Notes under the pieces: generated by a model
Seen by the model: the letters and a program-made list of their open reading frames with translations, nothing else
Databases searched by the model: none
Told to the model about the DNA's origin: nothing
Position numbers and translations under genes: made by a program
Shown: positions 17,116 through 26,146 of the stretch, in pieces
How positions within the stretch are numbered: the first letter of the stretch is position 1
Layout: each line of letters opens with the position of its first letter
Assembly (NCBI GenBank): GCA_964644695.1
Contig: CAZXWN010000002.1
Span: 339,519 to 403,518, forward strand
Direction of reading: 5' to 3'
DNA: 64,000 nt
Source of the DNA: CAZXWN01 sp964644695 [NCBI: uncultured bacterium]
Lineage (GTDB): Bacteria > UBP4 > UBA4092

Positions 17116-18795
17116 TTATCGGGTTAATCCGGGAAGTAATGAGTGAGTTCTCTGGGTTCCCATCTCCACCCCGAGTAAATATGCGATTGATGGGGCGATA
17201 TCTTCCATATTGACCGGTTCAGTCCGGATACTCTGGGAGATTCCATTTCCATAAAAGATAATTGGGATATGGGTATCATATGGATAAGGTGAACCATGTT
17301 CCGTCCCGCCTTTATCGTAATTTCCAAATGCCCAGTAAGGTTTAAGTTGCAAGTATAAATCTCCGGAATTACGAGGAAATATACTATGTTGGATTAGCTG
17401 GACTTTATCACCATCCGGATACTGATTATGAAGCAACCTGTTTACCACATAAGCTTTAGATATTCCCTGTACCGATTCCGCTGCAGATGAAGCGGTTTCC
17501 AGGACCTCATCAACATTAAGTTTTTTATCTTTTATTTTTTGAATATCCAGATAAATATAAGGTTGATTCAATGAAAGAACAACTGAATCGATATTGTAGG
17601 TTGTTTTAACCATTTCATTGATGCTATTGATAACGGCTTGTCCACTGACCCCTCCACCCAGGTCGTATTGAGCCATAAATCCGGGCATTGGAGGTGCACC
17701 GTGGTCAGCAGTATAAACAATGAGTGTATTGTTCAAACCGACCTCGGTATCAACAAATTTAAGGAAATCACTTAATGCCATGTCATATCGCATGACGGCA
17801 TCCTGTGTGGCTTTTCCAAACGGTCCGTAGGTGTGTCCTATAACATCTGAAGGTGAAAAACTGACCATCAATAGGTCAGGAGTAGTGCTCTTACCTAACT
17901 TCTCATATCGGATACAAAATTTAGCCAATTCAAAGAGGTGGTCATTGGCATACGGTGTTCCCGCAAACTGTGCATAGAACTGACTATCGGGTTTACCCGA
18001 AGTGCTGGTCAATGTGACGGGAAAGGGTACTCCAAACCCAGTTTCTTCGGCGGTTCGTTCTGGATGCGATAGTTGATAGTTTTTCTCATCAAACAGTAAG
18101 GTCCATTTCAGTCCATAATACTGGTCAACGGGGTACTTCTCATTAAAACTGCTCACCCAATCAGGTAACGTTTTACCGTAGTAAGTGCTGGATGTAAATT
18201 TTCCACTCTTACTGTCATACCAGATTGATGCATTCGGCAGATTTCCCCCCATAAGAATAGCTGAACGGTCTTTAAAAGATAGAGAGTATGCTCGTGAATG
18301 AAAATTATTAGATATCCTGAGACTGTCAGCAAGCGTCGTTACCTGGAGTTTTTTGGGCGACCTGCCAGAACTCAGGTCTGCAGGTGTTAACTTTCGCCCC
18401 TCCGCATCCGCTTCCTGTAATCGGGCCAGGACGGGGTATCTGGAATCTTCGGCACAATATACAGATTTCTTTGCATTTCGGTCATACCAGTAATTGGCGA
18501 CGATACCATGTTCATCAGGAGATTGTCCGGTTCCAATTGTGGCGTGTCCGACTCCTGTATGAGAGGTCCCATAATTCAGGTGGGCATTGGTATAGAAGGT
18601 CCCTTTAGTTGAAATGGTTTTGAGTCCGCCGGTCAATTGATTTTCATACCGGGTGAGATAGTCATAACGGAATTGGTCATTTACCAACACAATGACCAGG
18701 TTGGGGCGGGCTACAACCAGAGAGCAAATGAAAATAAACAACAGCATAAACATTAAACTCATTCTGGTTGACTTTGCAGAGTAGAAATGTGACAT
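17116..18795 (-). CDS. PafA-like alkaline phosphatase (type I phosphodiesterase/nucleotide pyrophosphatase fold)
   Basis: An exported 559-residue metallo-phosphatase of the alkaline phosphatase superfamily. The signal segment is residues 12-29. The nucleophile is probably T80 in SHTGVGHATIGTGQ. Zinc ligands fit NLVIVLVNDQ (first Asp), SPSDVIGHTYGP and YTADHGAPP. The KxR pair K175 and R177 in SFKDRSAI marks the PafA subgroup, which favours phosphate monoesters. Its job would be release of phosphate from organic esters outside the cytoplasm. A GTG at 18807 is in frame, but it overlaps the GTGAGG ribosome site that serves the ATG at 18795, so the ATG is chosen. No Pho box was recognised. It stands alone, divergent from the 19-kb cassette. 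Confidence 0.87.
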   Translation of the reverse strand: MSHFYSAKSTRMSLMFMLLFIFICSLVVARPNLVIVLVNDQFRYDYLTRYENQLTGGLKTISTKGTFYTNAHLNYGTSHTGVGHATIGTGQSPDEHGIVANYWYDRNAKKSVYCAEDSRYPVLARLQEADAEGRKLTPADLSSGRSPKKLQVTTLADSLRISNNFHSRAYSLSFKDRSAILMGGNLPNASIWYDSKSGKFTSSTYYGKTLPDWVSSFNEKYPVDQYYGLKWTLLFDEKNYQLSHPERTAEETGFGVPFPVTLTSTSGKPDSQFYAQFAGTPYANDHLFELAKFCIRYEKLGKSTTPDLLMVSFSPSDVIGHTYGPFGKATQDAVMRYDMALSDFLKFVDTEVGLNNTLIVYTADHGAPPMPGFMAQYDLGGGVSGQAVINSINEMVKTTYNIDSVVLSLNQPYIYLDIQKIKDKKLNVDEVLETASSAAESVQGISKAYVVNRLLHNQYPDGDKVQLIQHSIFPRNSGDLYLQLKPYWAFGNYDKGGTEHGSPYPYDTHIPIIFYGNGISQSIRTEPVNMEDIAPSIAYLLGVEMGTQRTHSLLPGLTR

Positions 18796-18908
18796 GGATA
18801 ACCTCACTTATAGAAACAATAATTAAAGATATTGTAACCCTCTTTGAATCGATTATTATGACAATTCTTATCAATATAAATTACATTTCAATGAAATATC
18901 TGTATTTC

Positions 18909-18937
18909 TTGACTTGCCCGACACAATCGGTTATAGT
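18909..18937 (+). promoter_or_regulatory. Sigma-70-type promoter for the 19-kb cassette
   Basis: TTGACT (18909-18914), a 17-base spacer and TATAGT (18932-18937) match the consensus boxes at five of six positions each. It lies about 95 bases before the ATG at 19032 and points into the three-gene cassette. The boxes are seen; promoter activity is inferred. Confidence 0.6.
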
Positions 18938-18989
18938 CTCAAAAATATACATACCCTGTCAGTTTCTATGTGTATTTTTGTATTATTAT

Positions 18990-19002
18990 TGACTGACAGT
19001 CA
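18990..19002. promoter_or_regulatory. Short palindrome in the leader of the 19-kb cassette
   Basis: TGACTG-A-CAGTCA is a perfect 6-bp inverted repeat around one base. It lies between the candidate promoter and the ribosome site of the gene at 19032. The position suits a repressor or an RNA-level site. It is short enough to be chance. Confidence 0.25.
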
Positions 19003-19031
19003 GAATATTTATTGATGTGGAGGATATAGAT

Positions 19032-19748
19032 ATGAGTGGAATAATTCCCTGTGTTTTTCTAGTCGCCCGGCCTGCCGCCGGTAAAAGTGAAGTGATTGAT
19101 TATCTCAAAAAATCTTCAGATGAAGAACGATTAAGCCGGTTCCATATTGGGAAAGTTCAGGAAATTGATGACTTTCCGTATATTTGGGATTGGTTTGAAG
19201 AAGATGATATTCTCTCCAAACTTGGCAAGCCCCGTCTGCATAGTAAAGAAGACTATTACTTTATTGACGAGATCTACTGGGATGTTTGTCTTTATAAAAT
19301 AAACAATGCCTTCCAGAAACTGCAACGAGATAACCCCAATTTAGGTGTAGATACTACGGCCGTTATCGAATTTGCCCGTGGGGGAGACAATGCTTTTGCC
19401 CATGCTTTCTCCATTATGGAAGACCAGATGTTGAAGATGGGTGGTATTTGTTATATCAAGGTCAGTTATGAAGAATCAAGCCGGAAGAACCAACGCCGCA
19501 AACGCAAAGGTTTAGAAGATTCCGTATTGTTCCATTCACTCCCACAGGAGAAAATGGATTATTATTACAAGACCAATGACTGGGATCAAATTGCCCCTGA
19601 TTTGGATGGTTATTTGAATGTAAAAGGCATCAATGTCCCTTATGCGGTATTACCGAATGAACCTGAAGTGACCGATACTAAGGAAAAACTGGGACCCGCG
19701 CTTGAAGATGTTTTTACACGTTTGTATAAACGCTATTCAGAACGGTAA
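19032..19748 (+). CDS. P-loop kinase-like protein of unknown function
   Basis: A soluble protein of 238 residues that I do not recognise as a named family. Residues 12-19 (ARPAAGKS) form a Walker-A-like loop whose first glycine is alanine. TTAVIEFARGGD near residue 115 resembles a kinase beta-strand ending in acidic residues. The basic stretch SSRKNQRRKRKG resembles a lid region. Together they suggest a nucleotide-dependent phosphotransferase, by pattern only. The ATG at 19032 has GGAGG eight bases upstream; an in-frame GTG at 19017 lies before that site and is unlikely. It is the first gene of a cassette; the nuclease gene begins two bases after its stop. Confidence 0.7.
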   Translation: MSGIIPCVFLVARPAAGKSEVIDYLKKSSDEERLSRFHIGKVQEIDDFPYIWDWFEEDDILSKLGKPRLHSKEDYYFIDEIYWDVCLYKINNAFQKLQRDNPNLGVDTTAVIEFARGGDNAFAHAFSIMEDQMLKMGGICYIKVSYEESSRKNQRRKRKGLEDSVLFHSLPQEKMDYYYKTNDWDQIAPDLDGYLNVKGINVPYAVLPNEPEVTDTKEKLGPALEDVFTRLYKRYSER

Positions 19749-19750
19749 AT

Positions 19751-21127
19751 ATGATGAAATCGAATTTGATTCGTTTAACTTTATGTAGCCTCATCCTGGC
19801 AGCACTTGCCGGATGGGGCTTCACTTTCCAATCTGGTTCATTAGTTCTTGGTGAGTATACTGTCAACCGGGTCGTGGATGGTGATACTCTGGGTGTTGAT
19901 GGTTTACCGAAAACTGTCCGTTTTCTTAACATTGATACCGAAGAATCCGAAAAGGGGCCTGATGCAGAGGCTCTGACTCAGGAAATTATTAAGAATTTTA
20001 CTCAAATCATGGCGCAAGCTACCGCCAAAGATCCTTATCCGAAAACAAATACTCCCCTCGGTTGGGAAGGAACTCTATTTGCCAAAAAATGTTTTCCTGT
20101 TGGAAGTGTAGTGAAGATTGAGTTTGATGAGCCTGGTCGTGAGTGGGATTATTATGGTCGAGTCTTAGGGTATGTCTTTTATAAAAAAGATGGTAAATGG
20201 ATAAACTATAATGTTGAGTGTGTCAGGCAGGGTATGAGCCCGTATTCCGATAAATATGGACCCTCCACACGATTCGAGTTGGCATTTCTGGAAGCAGAAC
20301 GAGAAGCTCGCATCAATCAACGCGGTATTTGGGCTCCTGGAGCCATGGCTTATCCCGATTATGATGGGCGATTACGGTGGTGGAATCAACGAGGTAAAGC
20401 CTACAAGAATTTCCATACACAGTATAAAGGTAAACCTGGAGTCGTCGATATTCTCAATGATGTGGATTGGAATAAGATGGAGTCTCTCACAGGTACCGAT
20501 GTGACTCTTTTTGGTTCTTTCAGTTTTTCTGGATATGATGGGTCCACGGCATGGTTGCAGTTGAATCATAATGACAAGCTGGCTATGGGAGTTTTTGTTG
20601 CTGACAGTGCTTTATGGGCGAAGGTGTCGCCTGATTTACGAGCGGCCGATGGTGAACTTGTTTATTTTAAAGGGAAGCTTCGTCCCGCTGTAGAATTGGG
20701 TCCCAAGAATTTCCTTTATACACTGTCCCTGGAATCCACCCCCCAATATTTCCATGATGTGTTTGTTCCTCGGAAAGCCAGAGAGTCCGGAGATATCCCC
20801 ACAGTAAACACTTCCCGTAATGTGAAGCATCCTGAAGGAACTATTCCCTGGGAAGAAGCCACTAAATATATGGGTCAGGATGTTACTATTTCCGGTACAA
20901 TTATTCTTACGAAAGATATTGGTTCCCGTACTTTCCTGAATTTTTCTAAGAATTTTCAGAATCAGATATCGCTTATGATTCCCAAAACTGCTTATGATAA
21001 ATTCAAAGAATTACCCGCAACCCTTTTCTTAAATCGGACCGTGAAAGTCAAAGGGAAAGTCTCTGAATTCCAAGGGAAACCTCAAATTGTAGTGGAAGAT
21101 TCATCTCAGATCGAAATTCTTGAATAA
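19751..21127 (+). CDS. Exported thermonuclease (SNase) with C-terminal OB-fold domains
   Basis: A 458-residue exported nuclease. A signal or membrane segment spans residues 5-25. The SNase domain (about 35-200) has the full catalytic set by alignment with the staphylococcal enzyme: R57, E65 and R137, and calcium ligands D45, D62 and T63 (VVDGDTL, VRFLNIDTEES, YYGRVLGYVF). Insertions around 70-115 make it longer than the classic 140-residue domain. Two beta-rich OB-like regions follow, about 247-330 and 372-457. The second resembles the OB region of the next gene's product (shared TFLxFSK, IPK, VxVxGxV). It should cut DNA or RNA outside the cytoplasm. It lies two bases after the P-loop gene and 27 bases before the membrane gene. 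Confidence 0.85.
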   Translation: MMKSNLIRLTLCSLILAALAGWGFTFQSGSLVLGEYTVNRVVDGDTLGVDGLPKTVRFLNIDTEESEKGPDAEALTQEIIKNFTQIMAQATAKDPYPKTNTPLGWEGTLFAKKCFPVGSVVKIEFDEPGREWDYYGRVLGYVFYKKDGKWINYNVECVRQGMSPYSDKYGPSTRFELAFLEAEREARINQRGIWAPGAMAYPDYDGRLRWWNQRGKAYKNFHTQYKGKPGVVDILNDVDWNKMESLTGTDVTLFGSFSFSGYDGSTAWLQLNHNDKLAMGVFVADSALWAKVSPDLRAADGELVYFKGKLRPAVELGPKNFLYTLSLESTPQYFHDVFVPRKARESGDIPTVNTSRNVKHPEGTIPWEEATKYMGQDVTISGTIILTKDIGSRTFLNFSKNFQNQISLMIPKTAYDKFKELPATLFLNRTVKVKGKVSEFQGKPQIVVEDSSQIEILE

Positions 21128-21154
21128 CATATTGAGAAAGGCAGAGTAAAACAA

Positions 21155-22591
21155 ATGGCTCAAAAACATGAAGAAGGAAGTACCGGGCAACTACTGAATT
21201 TGTGTTTCTGGTATTTTATCTTTTATATCCTTACGGGTATTTTTGTTAAGTTTTTTGTTCCCTTCAAGGTCAGTGAAATGGAATGGTTGGTATGGAGTAC
21301 ATTAGGTAGTAATGTGCTTTGTATCGGAGTCGTATTTGCTTTAGGGTGGTTTAAGCTGAAATCCAGCAACTTGATCACCTGGGGTGGTATTACATTCCCG
21401 AAAGAATACCTATATATCATTCCATCTGGTATTTGTACTGCTGTAGTCATCCCTACCACAACTCTGATGTATTCCTTGCCCATCACTGTCATGGTGGCAA
21501 TGGTCATCATGCGGGGCAGTATCATTGTCCTTAGCCGGTTGATTGATGAAATACAGATTCGTCTGGGTATCCTGAAAAAGAAAGTCTATTGGCAAGAAAA
21601 TGTAGGTGTTGTAATTGCCGTCCTGGCGGTCAGTACCCAATTGTTCCTGAATAAAAAGGTAGGAATGGACTTCTTTACATACGGACCTGCCATGGTTATT
21701 CTTTCCAGTTATCTGGTTGCTTACTTCATTCGAATCTACATCATGAATTATTACAAGAATACTCGGCCTAAAGGTGCTGTTTATGATACCAAGGGCTTTT
21801 TTGGTGTAGAACAGATATCCTCGACCATTACTATGATTACGGTATCTTTGCTGGTCTTCAATTTTGTAAATCCAGTTAAAGTTGTTACGGGAGCTCTTGA
21901 TTGGAAAGAAGCTGGCAAACAAGTCAACCAAACTCAAACATTTATGGGTGAAGTCGTTGATATTAAAAAAACGGATGAGGGGACTTTTTTAACCTTTTCT
22001 AAAGAAGACTCAACGGCATTACGAATTATAATTCCCAAAGATCTGGATAAGAAGTTTACCGTGGACACTGAAAAACTGTTCAAAGGTAGAATTGTCAGTG
22101 TTACAGGTTCTGTAAATCAAGTCAATAATTCTCCTGAATTATTGGTGCAAACGAAAAACGATATCAAAATTCAGGATTTCAAACAGGTCCGCGATTTCAA
22201 GAAAGCCTTCACGGATACTCACTCTAACTGGCCCTGGCAAATGATTTTTGGTAGTTTCTTTGGAGCCGTTGCATTCTTCTCTGTATTTATCTTTATGTTT
22301 AAAGGGCGGACGGCGACTTTTGCCGGTTTAGTGAACCGGTTAACTTCATTAATAGCGGGTACTGTATCTACTTTGATTGTTTGGTTTGTCGCCAGTGGTA
22401 AGGTTCCGGCAATCACTCAGTGGTTATCCAATGTCAGTGGAGTTGAATATTCATTGCTTGTTGAAAAAGTGGCAAAATTTCCCAAAAACGCTGACTGGGT
22501 GACGCTGGTCCTGATTTTTGTTGCCGTCTGGTTCTTGGGACTTGCTGAAAACAGGCGAGTTGCTGAGTTAAAGAAAGAAAAAGAATTATAA
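21155..22591 (+). CDS. Polytopic membrane protein with inserted OB-fold domain (EamA/DMT-like)
   Basis: A 478-residue protein that I cannot assign to a named function. About seven membrane segments (residues 15-240) include VAMVIMRGSIIVLSRLIDE, which resembles the EamA/DMT transporter pattern. A soluble insert at about 260-340 looks like an OB fold (MGEVVDIKKTDEGTFLTFSK, IIIPKDL, IVSVTGSV). Two or three further membrane segments (about 362-465) end in a basic tail. The OB insert aligns with the C-terminal OB region of the upstream nuclease, so both may bind the same nucleic acid or partner. GAGAAAGG lies about 14 to 21 bases upstream of the start. A strong terminator follows. Confidence 0.72.
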   Translation: MAQKHEEGSTGQLLNLCFWYFIFYILTGIFVKFFVPFKVSEMEWLVWSTLGSNVLCIGVVFALGWFKLKSSNLITWGGITFPKEYLYIIPSGICTAVVIPTTTLMYSLPITVMVAMVIMRGSIIVLSRLIDEIQIRLGILKKKVYWQENVGVVIAVLAVSTQLFLNKKVGMDFFTYGPAMVILSSYLVAYFIRIYIMNYYKNTRPKGAVYDTKGFFGVEQISSTITMITVSLLVFNFVNPVKVVTGALDWKEAGKQVNQTQTFMGEVVDIKKTDEGTFLTFSKEDSTALRIIIPKDLDKKFTVDTEKLFKGRIVSVTGSVNQVNNSPELLVQTKNDIKIQDFKQVRDFKKAFTDTHSNWPWQMIFGSFFGAVAFFSVFIFMFKGRTATFAGLVNRLTSLIAGTVSTLIVWFVASGKVPAITQWLSNVSGVEYSLLVEKVAKFPKNADWVTLVLIFVAVWFLGLAENRRVAELKKEKEL

Positions 22592-22614
22592 TTAAAAAGA
22601 TAACCTTGATAGAT

Positions 22615-22646
22615 AAAGAGCCTTTCTAATCAGAAAGGCTCTTTTT
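22615..22646 (+). terminator. Intrinsic terminator of the 19-kb cassette
   Basis: A 13-bp perfect stem (22615-22627 with 22632-22644), loop AATC, then a T run. It lies 24 bases after the membrane gene and just before the end of the convergent gene at 22648. Confidence 0.88.
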
Positions 22647-22647
22647 A

Positions 22648-23655
22648 TTATGCATATTTTTCAGCCGCTTTACGGACAGCCTGACGTAAGGTGTCCCAAG
22701 CTAAATCAGGATCTCCACAGCGGGTGTAAGAGATATGATGGCAACAGTTATAACCCCAGAAAGAGATGTTTCGGATGCTAGATTGGATAGTCAGTTCAAG
22801 AGCCCTCTCCATTTCCCATTCTTGCCCTGAGGGTATCATCATTCCTTGTAGCCATATTTGTGGCTCCCAGTGGTTTCTATGGGCGATATCGAGGGTCTTT
22901 TGACTAAAGTCGGATACATAGGATTCCAAAGGTTGTTTGTCCCATATCCAATATGGATCCGTACCAAATACATCAACCTTTTTAATGTGATGAATATCCT
23001 CCCAGGGAATACTTCCTGCCTTACTGGGGTGATTGGGCAATAATATTAGGGCATTTTTCTTGTTTAATGTGGAATTTATCTGGCATAGGTCTGAAAGAAA
23101 CTCTATCAATATGCTGGATTTCCAATGACTTATTTGGGGAAATGTGTGGAGGGGTAGGGTAACTCCATACTGATTAAGGTGATTTTGCTGGCATCGTGGA
23201 CAATGGCATGCCCAAGTTCCTTTGGAGGGCGCAGCCCAACCGGGAATGTAAAAATGGGGTTCATCCCAAAGAACATAATCGGTTTCACTGTGCCCAACCC
23301 CATCAAGCCATTGATAGAGGTAATCTCTAAATCCAGTACTTAGTGGGCAGGCATGAGGAACTCGGGTCCCATCTTCCAGTATTTGACATTCAGAAGGGTA
23401 TTTGGCGACAAACCAGGAGTACGCTTCTCCTCCAAATACTTTTCCAACACCCCAAGGGTCAGTGTATACTTCGAACCCGAAGTCTTTAGCCAGTGAAATA
23501 ATATCGAATACGGTTTGTTTCCAGAATTGGAAATCATTTTCAGAAAGCGGGATGGTGAGGGTATTGAACCCATCCCGCTTCAACTCTTCAAAATCAGTTT
23601 TTACATGGCGGAGATGATAGTTACCAAAATAACTGCATCCCAGCTTTATGGACAT
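22648..23655 (-). CDS. TIM-barrel-type glycosidase-like protein, function unknown
   Basis: A cytoplasmic protein of 335 residues with no signal peptide. Its pattern is that of a (beta/alpha)8 clan-A glycosidase. VLWDEPHFYIPGW carries a possible acid/base glutamate at the end of a strand. It is followed by CHCPRCQQNHLNQYG, a cysteine cluster seen after that strand in GH42-like proteins, where it may bind zinc. A second candidate acid is in VDVFGTDPYW. I cannot name a substrate. It is the last gene of the SGNH lipoprotein cluster, overlapping the preceding stop by one base (TAATG), so it probably works on the same glycan. Confidence 0.65.
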   Translation of the reverse strand: MSIKLGCSYFGNYHLRHVKTDFEELKRDGFNTLTIPLSENDFQFWKQTVFDIISLAKDFGFEVYTDPWGVGKVFGGEAYSWFVAKYPSECQILEDGTRVPHACPLSTGFRDYLYQWLDGVGHSETDYVLWDEPHFYIPGWAAPSKGTWACHCPRCQQNHLNQYGVTLPLHTFPQISHWKSSILIEFLSDLCQINSTLNKKNALILLPNHPSKAGSIPWEDIHHIKKVDVFGTDPYWIWDKQPLESYVSDFSQKTLDIAHRNHWEPQIWLQGMMIPSGQEWEMERALELTIQSSIRNISFWGYNCCHHISYTRCGDPDLAWDTLRQAVRKAAEKYA

Positions 23656-24407
23656 TACTTCTCACCAAATACCTGAGGTTTGTAAAAATTTGCCAGAGCT
23701 GTGTAGCCAGCCTCAGTCAGATGTAATCCATCTTTACTATATTCCTCTTTCAACTCTCCCTTGGAATCTTTTAACTGGGAGTGGGCATCCAGATAGATTG
23801 CGTTATTACGCTTGGCTGCACGTTGAATGTGTTCATTGAGAATGATAATGTTTCTGTTTGCAAAGGCCCATTTATCTCGGGTCGGAAGCACTGAGACAAA
23901 AAATAACTTCTTATTTGGAAGCCCTTTGCGAATGGCATTTGCCAGATTGTCATATTGATCAAGTTTGGTTCGGAAGGTAGTGTCTTGACGGAAGTAGGAG
24001 AGGTCATTTATGCCAATCATCATGACTACTTGATCCGGGTTTAAGTTATAAACACAGGAAGAAAGACGATCATAACATCCACACCGAAGAGCTCCACCCA
24101 GAGTGTCACCACTCATTCCCCGATTGATAGCTTTTTTCCCCGGGAAATACTTGTTTAAATCAAAGCCTTCAGTGAGAGAGTCCCCCAGAAATACCGTTCC
24201 GTTCTGCAAACTGGCCAAATTCTCTTGATTAAAGGCGGCAATTCTATTTTTGTGAAATTCCGAAATTGGCATCTTCCGGATATCACCGACTTCTACTGTG
24301 GTGAAAGATTTCTTTTCGCTTGATGTGATTTGCTTTGAAGTCGTCACACAGCCAGAAATGACTAATGTTAATACGAGAAATATGATGGTTGTTTTGATTT
24401 TATTCAT
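23655..24407 (-). CDS. SGNH/GDSL-hydrolase lipoprotein, copy D
   Basis: A 250-residue lipoprotein (signal segment ending ISGC) with all four SGNH blocks: FLGDSLTEGF (nucleophile Ser), RGMSGDT (Gly), MIGINDL (Asn) and KDGLH (Asp and His). Relatives of this size are carbohydrate O-deacetylases or platelet-activating-factor acetylhydrolase-like esterases. It starts five bases after the stop of copy C and overlaps the TIM-barrel gene by one base. It is the most divergent of the four copies: its lipobox and the sequence after GGDT (here GALRCGCYDRL) differ from the other three. Confidence 0.88.
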   Translation of the reverse strand: MNKIKTTIIFLVLTLVISGCVTTSKQITSSEKKSFTTVEVGDIRKMPISEFHKNRIAAFNQENLASLQNGTVFLGDSLTEGFDLNKYFPGKKAINRGMSGDTLGGALRCGCYDRLSSCVYNLNPDQVVMMIGINDLSYFRQDTTFRTKLDQYDNLANAIRKGLPNKKLFFVSVLPTRDKWAFANRNIIILNEHIQRAAKRNNAIYLDAHSQLKDSKGELKEEYSKDGLHLTEAGYTALANFYKPQVFGEK

Positions 24408-24412
24408 TTTAT

Positions 24413-25165
24413 TTATTTCTTATTCAAGATTTCTTTGTTGTAAACGGTAGTAATAAGTTCATAGCCTTTGGGGCTGAGATGAATGTCATCTGCGGCCAAA
24501 TCTTCTTTAAGCATACCCTTTTCATCTTTGAATAAATCATAGATATCAATATATTTGATGCCATATTTTTGAACGTGTGCTTTCATCCCAGCATTAAATT
24601 TGAGGGTTTGCTCATTGTATTTGGCATACTTTCCTTTGCAGGGAGTGCAAGAAACGACATAGATTTTGGTGTTGGGAAGGTTTTTTCGAAGAGTCCATAA
24701 CAGGTAGTCATGACGGAGGATCTTATCTTCCACACTTTGAGAGGATACCCAGACAATATCATTTATTCCAATCATGAGGATAAGGGTTTTCGGATTTAAG
24801 TTATATACACAAGCATCCAGGCGGTCCATGAGCCCCCATCCGTTGGAGCCTCCCATGGTATCTCCACCGATTCCCCGGTTAGCAACTTTTTGACCCGGGA
24901 AATATTTCTCCACAGGAAAACGCTCAGTAATGGAGTCACCGACGAAAGCGATACAGCCCTGTAATTTTGCTACATCTTCTTTTTCAAACGCGGCCATACG
25001 CCCAGCAGCATAAGCACCCATCTTTCCTTTACCAGGCATTCCGACGGTTACAGGTTTAAAGTTTGGCTGTTCGGGAAGTGTAGCTTTGGAAAACTTAGTA
25101 CTGGCACATCCGAGAGTGCCTAATATCATTGAGAGTGTTAAAACAATAGCTAGAAAACGAGTCAT
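24413..25165 (-). CDS. SGNH/GDSL-hydrolase lipoprotein, copy C
   Basis: A 250-residue lipoprotein-type esterase with the blocks FVGDSITERF, RGIGGDTMGG, MIGINDI and ADDIH, so the catalytic Ser, Gly, Asn, Asp and His are all present. The lipobox reads GTLGC, with threonine at -3 instead of the usual leucine; copies A and B share this feature. GGAGGA lies eight bases before the ATG. It is cotranscribed with copy D (five-base gap). It probably removes acyl groups from a glycan at the cell surface or in the periplasm. Confidence 0.88.
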   Translation of the reverse strand: MTRFLAIVLTLSMILGTLGCASTKFSKATLPEQPNFKPVTVGMPGKGKMGAYAAGRMAAFEKEDVAKLQGCIAFVGDSITERFPVEKYFPGQKVANRGIGGDTMGGSNGWGLMDRLDACVYNLNPKTLILMIGINDIVWVSSQSVEDKILRHDYLLWTLRKNLPNTKIYVVSCTPCKGKYAKYNEQTLKFNAGMKAHVQKYGIKYIDIYDLFKDEKGMLKEDLAADDIHLSPKGYELITTVYNKEILNKK

Positions 25166-25301
25166 GGATGAATCCTCCGAATAAATTCTGTTGAACGGGA
25201 TTCATTTTACCACAGGGATTTGGTGCTTGGAATTCTAAATCTAAAAGCAATTTAAATATCTGTGTTCAGTGCAAATAAAGCTTTGTCTACACCCGTTAGA
25301 T

Positions 25302-26051
25302 TTATTTAACCTTAAAGATTTCCTTGTTGTAGATACGAGTTGTTAATTCGTAGCCTTTTTCAGTGAGATGAATATCATCAGAGGTTAACTCAGCTTTCAA
25401 CAGGCCCTGTTCATCTGTGAATTGATCATACAAATCAACATATTTGAACCCATACTTGGGCGCATTTGTTTTTATCCCGTCATTAAATAACCGGATTTGC
25501 TCATTAAATTTGCCGTATTTCCCTCTGCAGGGTGTTGCGGAAACGGTGTAAATCTCAGTGTTGGGGAGATTCTTATGGAGGGTCCATAAGAGGTAATCAT
25601 AACGTCGTATTTTAGATTCCAAATCTTCTGTGGTGATCCAGATAATATCGTTTACTCCAATACAAAGGATTATCATTTTGGGATGAAGATTATAAACAGA
25701 ACTTTCCAGTCGATCCATCATTCCCCAAGGATACCAACCACCAATGGTATCTCCACCAATTCCACGATTAACTATTTTCAGATTAGGGAAAAACTTGCCG
25801 ATAGGATATCTCTCCTCAATAGAGGCACCAAGAAGGACAATTGACCCTTGTAGTTTGGATACATCCTCTTTTTCAAAGGCTGCCATTCGGCCGGCGGCAT
25901 AAGAGCAGATATTCCCTTTCCCAGGCATTCCGACAGTGATAGGTTTAAAATCAGGAGGTTCGGGAAGTGTTTTTTTTGAGTATTGGCTAGTGGTACATCC
26001 GATAGTACCAAGAATCATGGCTAGTGTTAGTATCATAATCAGTGCTCGCAT
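25302..26051 (-). CDS. SGNH-hydrolase-like lipoprotein, copy B, with GAS in place of GDS
   Basis: A 249-residue paralog of its neighbours. Block I reads LLGASIEERY: the serine nucleophile is kept but the aspartate of GDS is alanine. RGIGGDTIGG, CIGVNDI and SDDIH are intact. A TTG at 26069 is in frame, but the ATG at 26051 gives a signal segment that lines up with those of copies A and C (ILGTIGC), so it is preferred. Gaps to its neighbours are 95 and 136 bases, so it may have its own promoter. The change in block I may alter specificity; the triad itself is complete. Confidence 0.84.
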   Translation of the reverse strand: MRALIMILTLAMILGTIGCTTSQYSKKTLPEPPDFKPITVGMPGKGNICSYAAGRMAAFEKEDVSKLQGSIVLLGASIEERYPIGKFFPNLKIVNRGIGGDTIGGWYPWGMMDRLESSVYNLHPKMIILCIGVNDIIWITTEDLESKIRRYDYLLWTLHKNLPNTEIYTVSATPCRGKYGKFNEQIRLFNDGIKTNAPKYGFKYVDLYDQFTDEQGLLKAELTSDDIHLTEKGYELTTRIYNKEIFKVK

Positions 26052-26146
26052 CACGAAAAAATCTTTCAATTAAACTTTTCTGAATTGAATCAATTCTATC
26101 ATATTGATTAGGGTTGTTTTTGATGTGATAAGGCTCAGAAATGGTT

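Noticed and set aside
21410-21937. 175-codon minus-strand frame
   Set aside because: Lies wholly within the membrane protein gene in the opposite strand; no ribosome site or family pattern.
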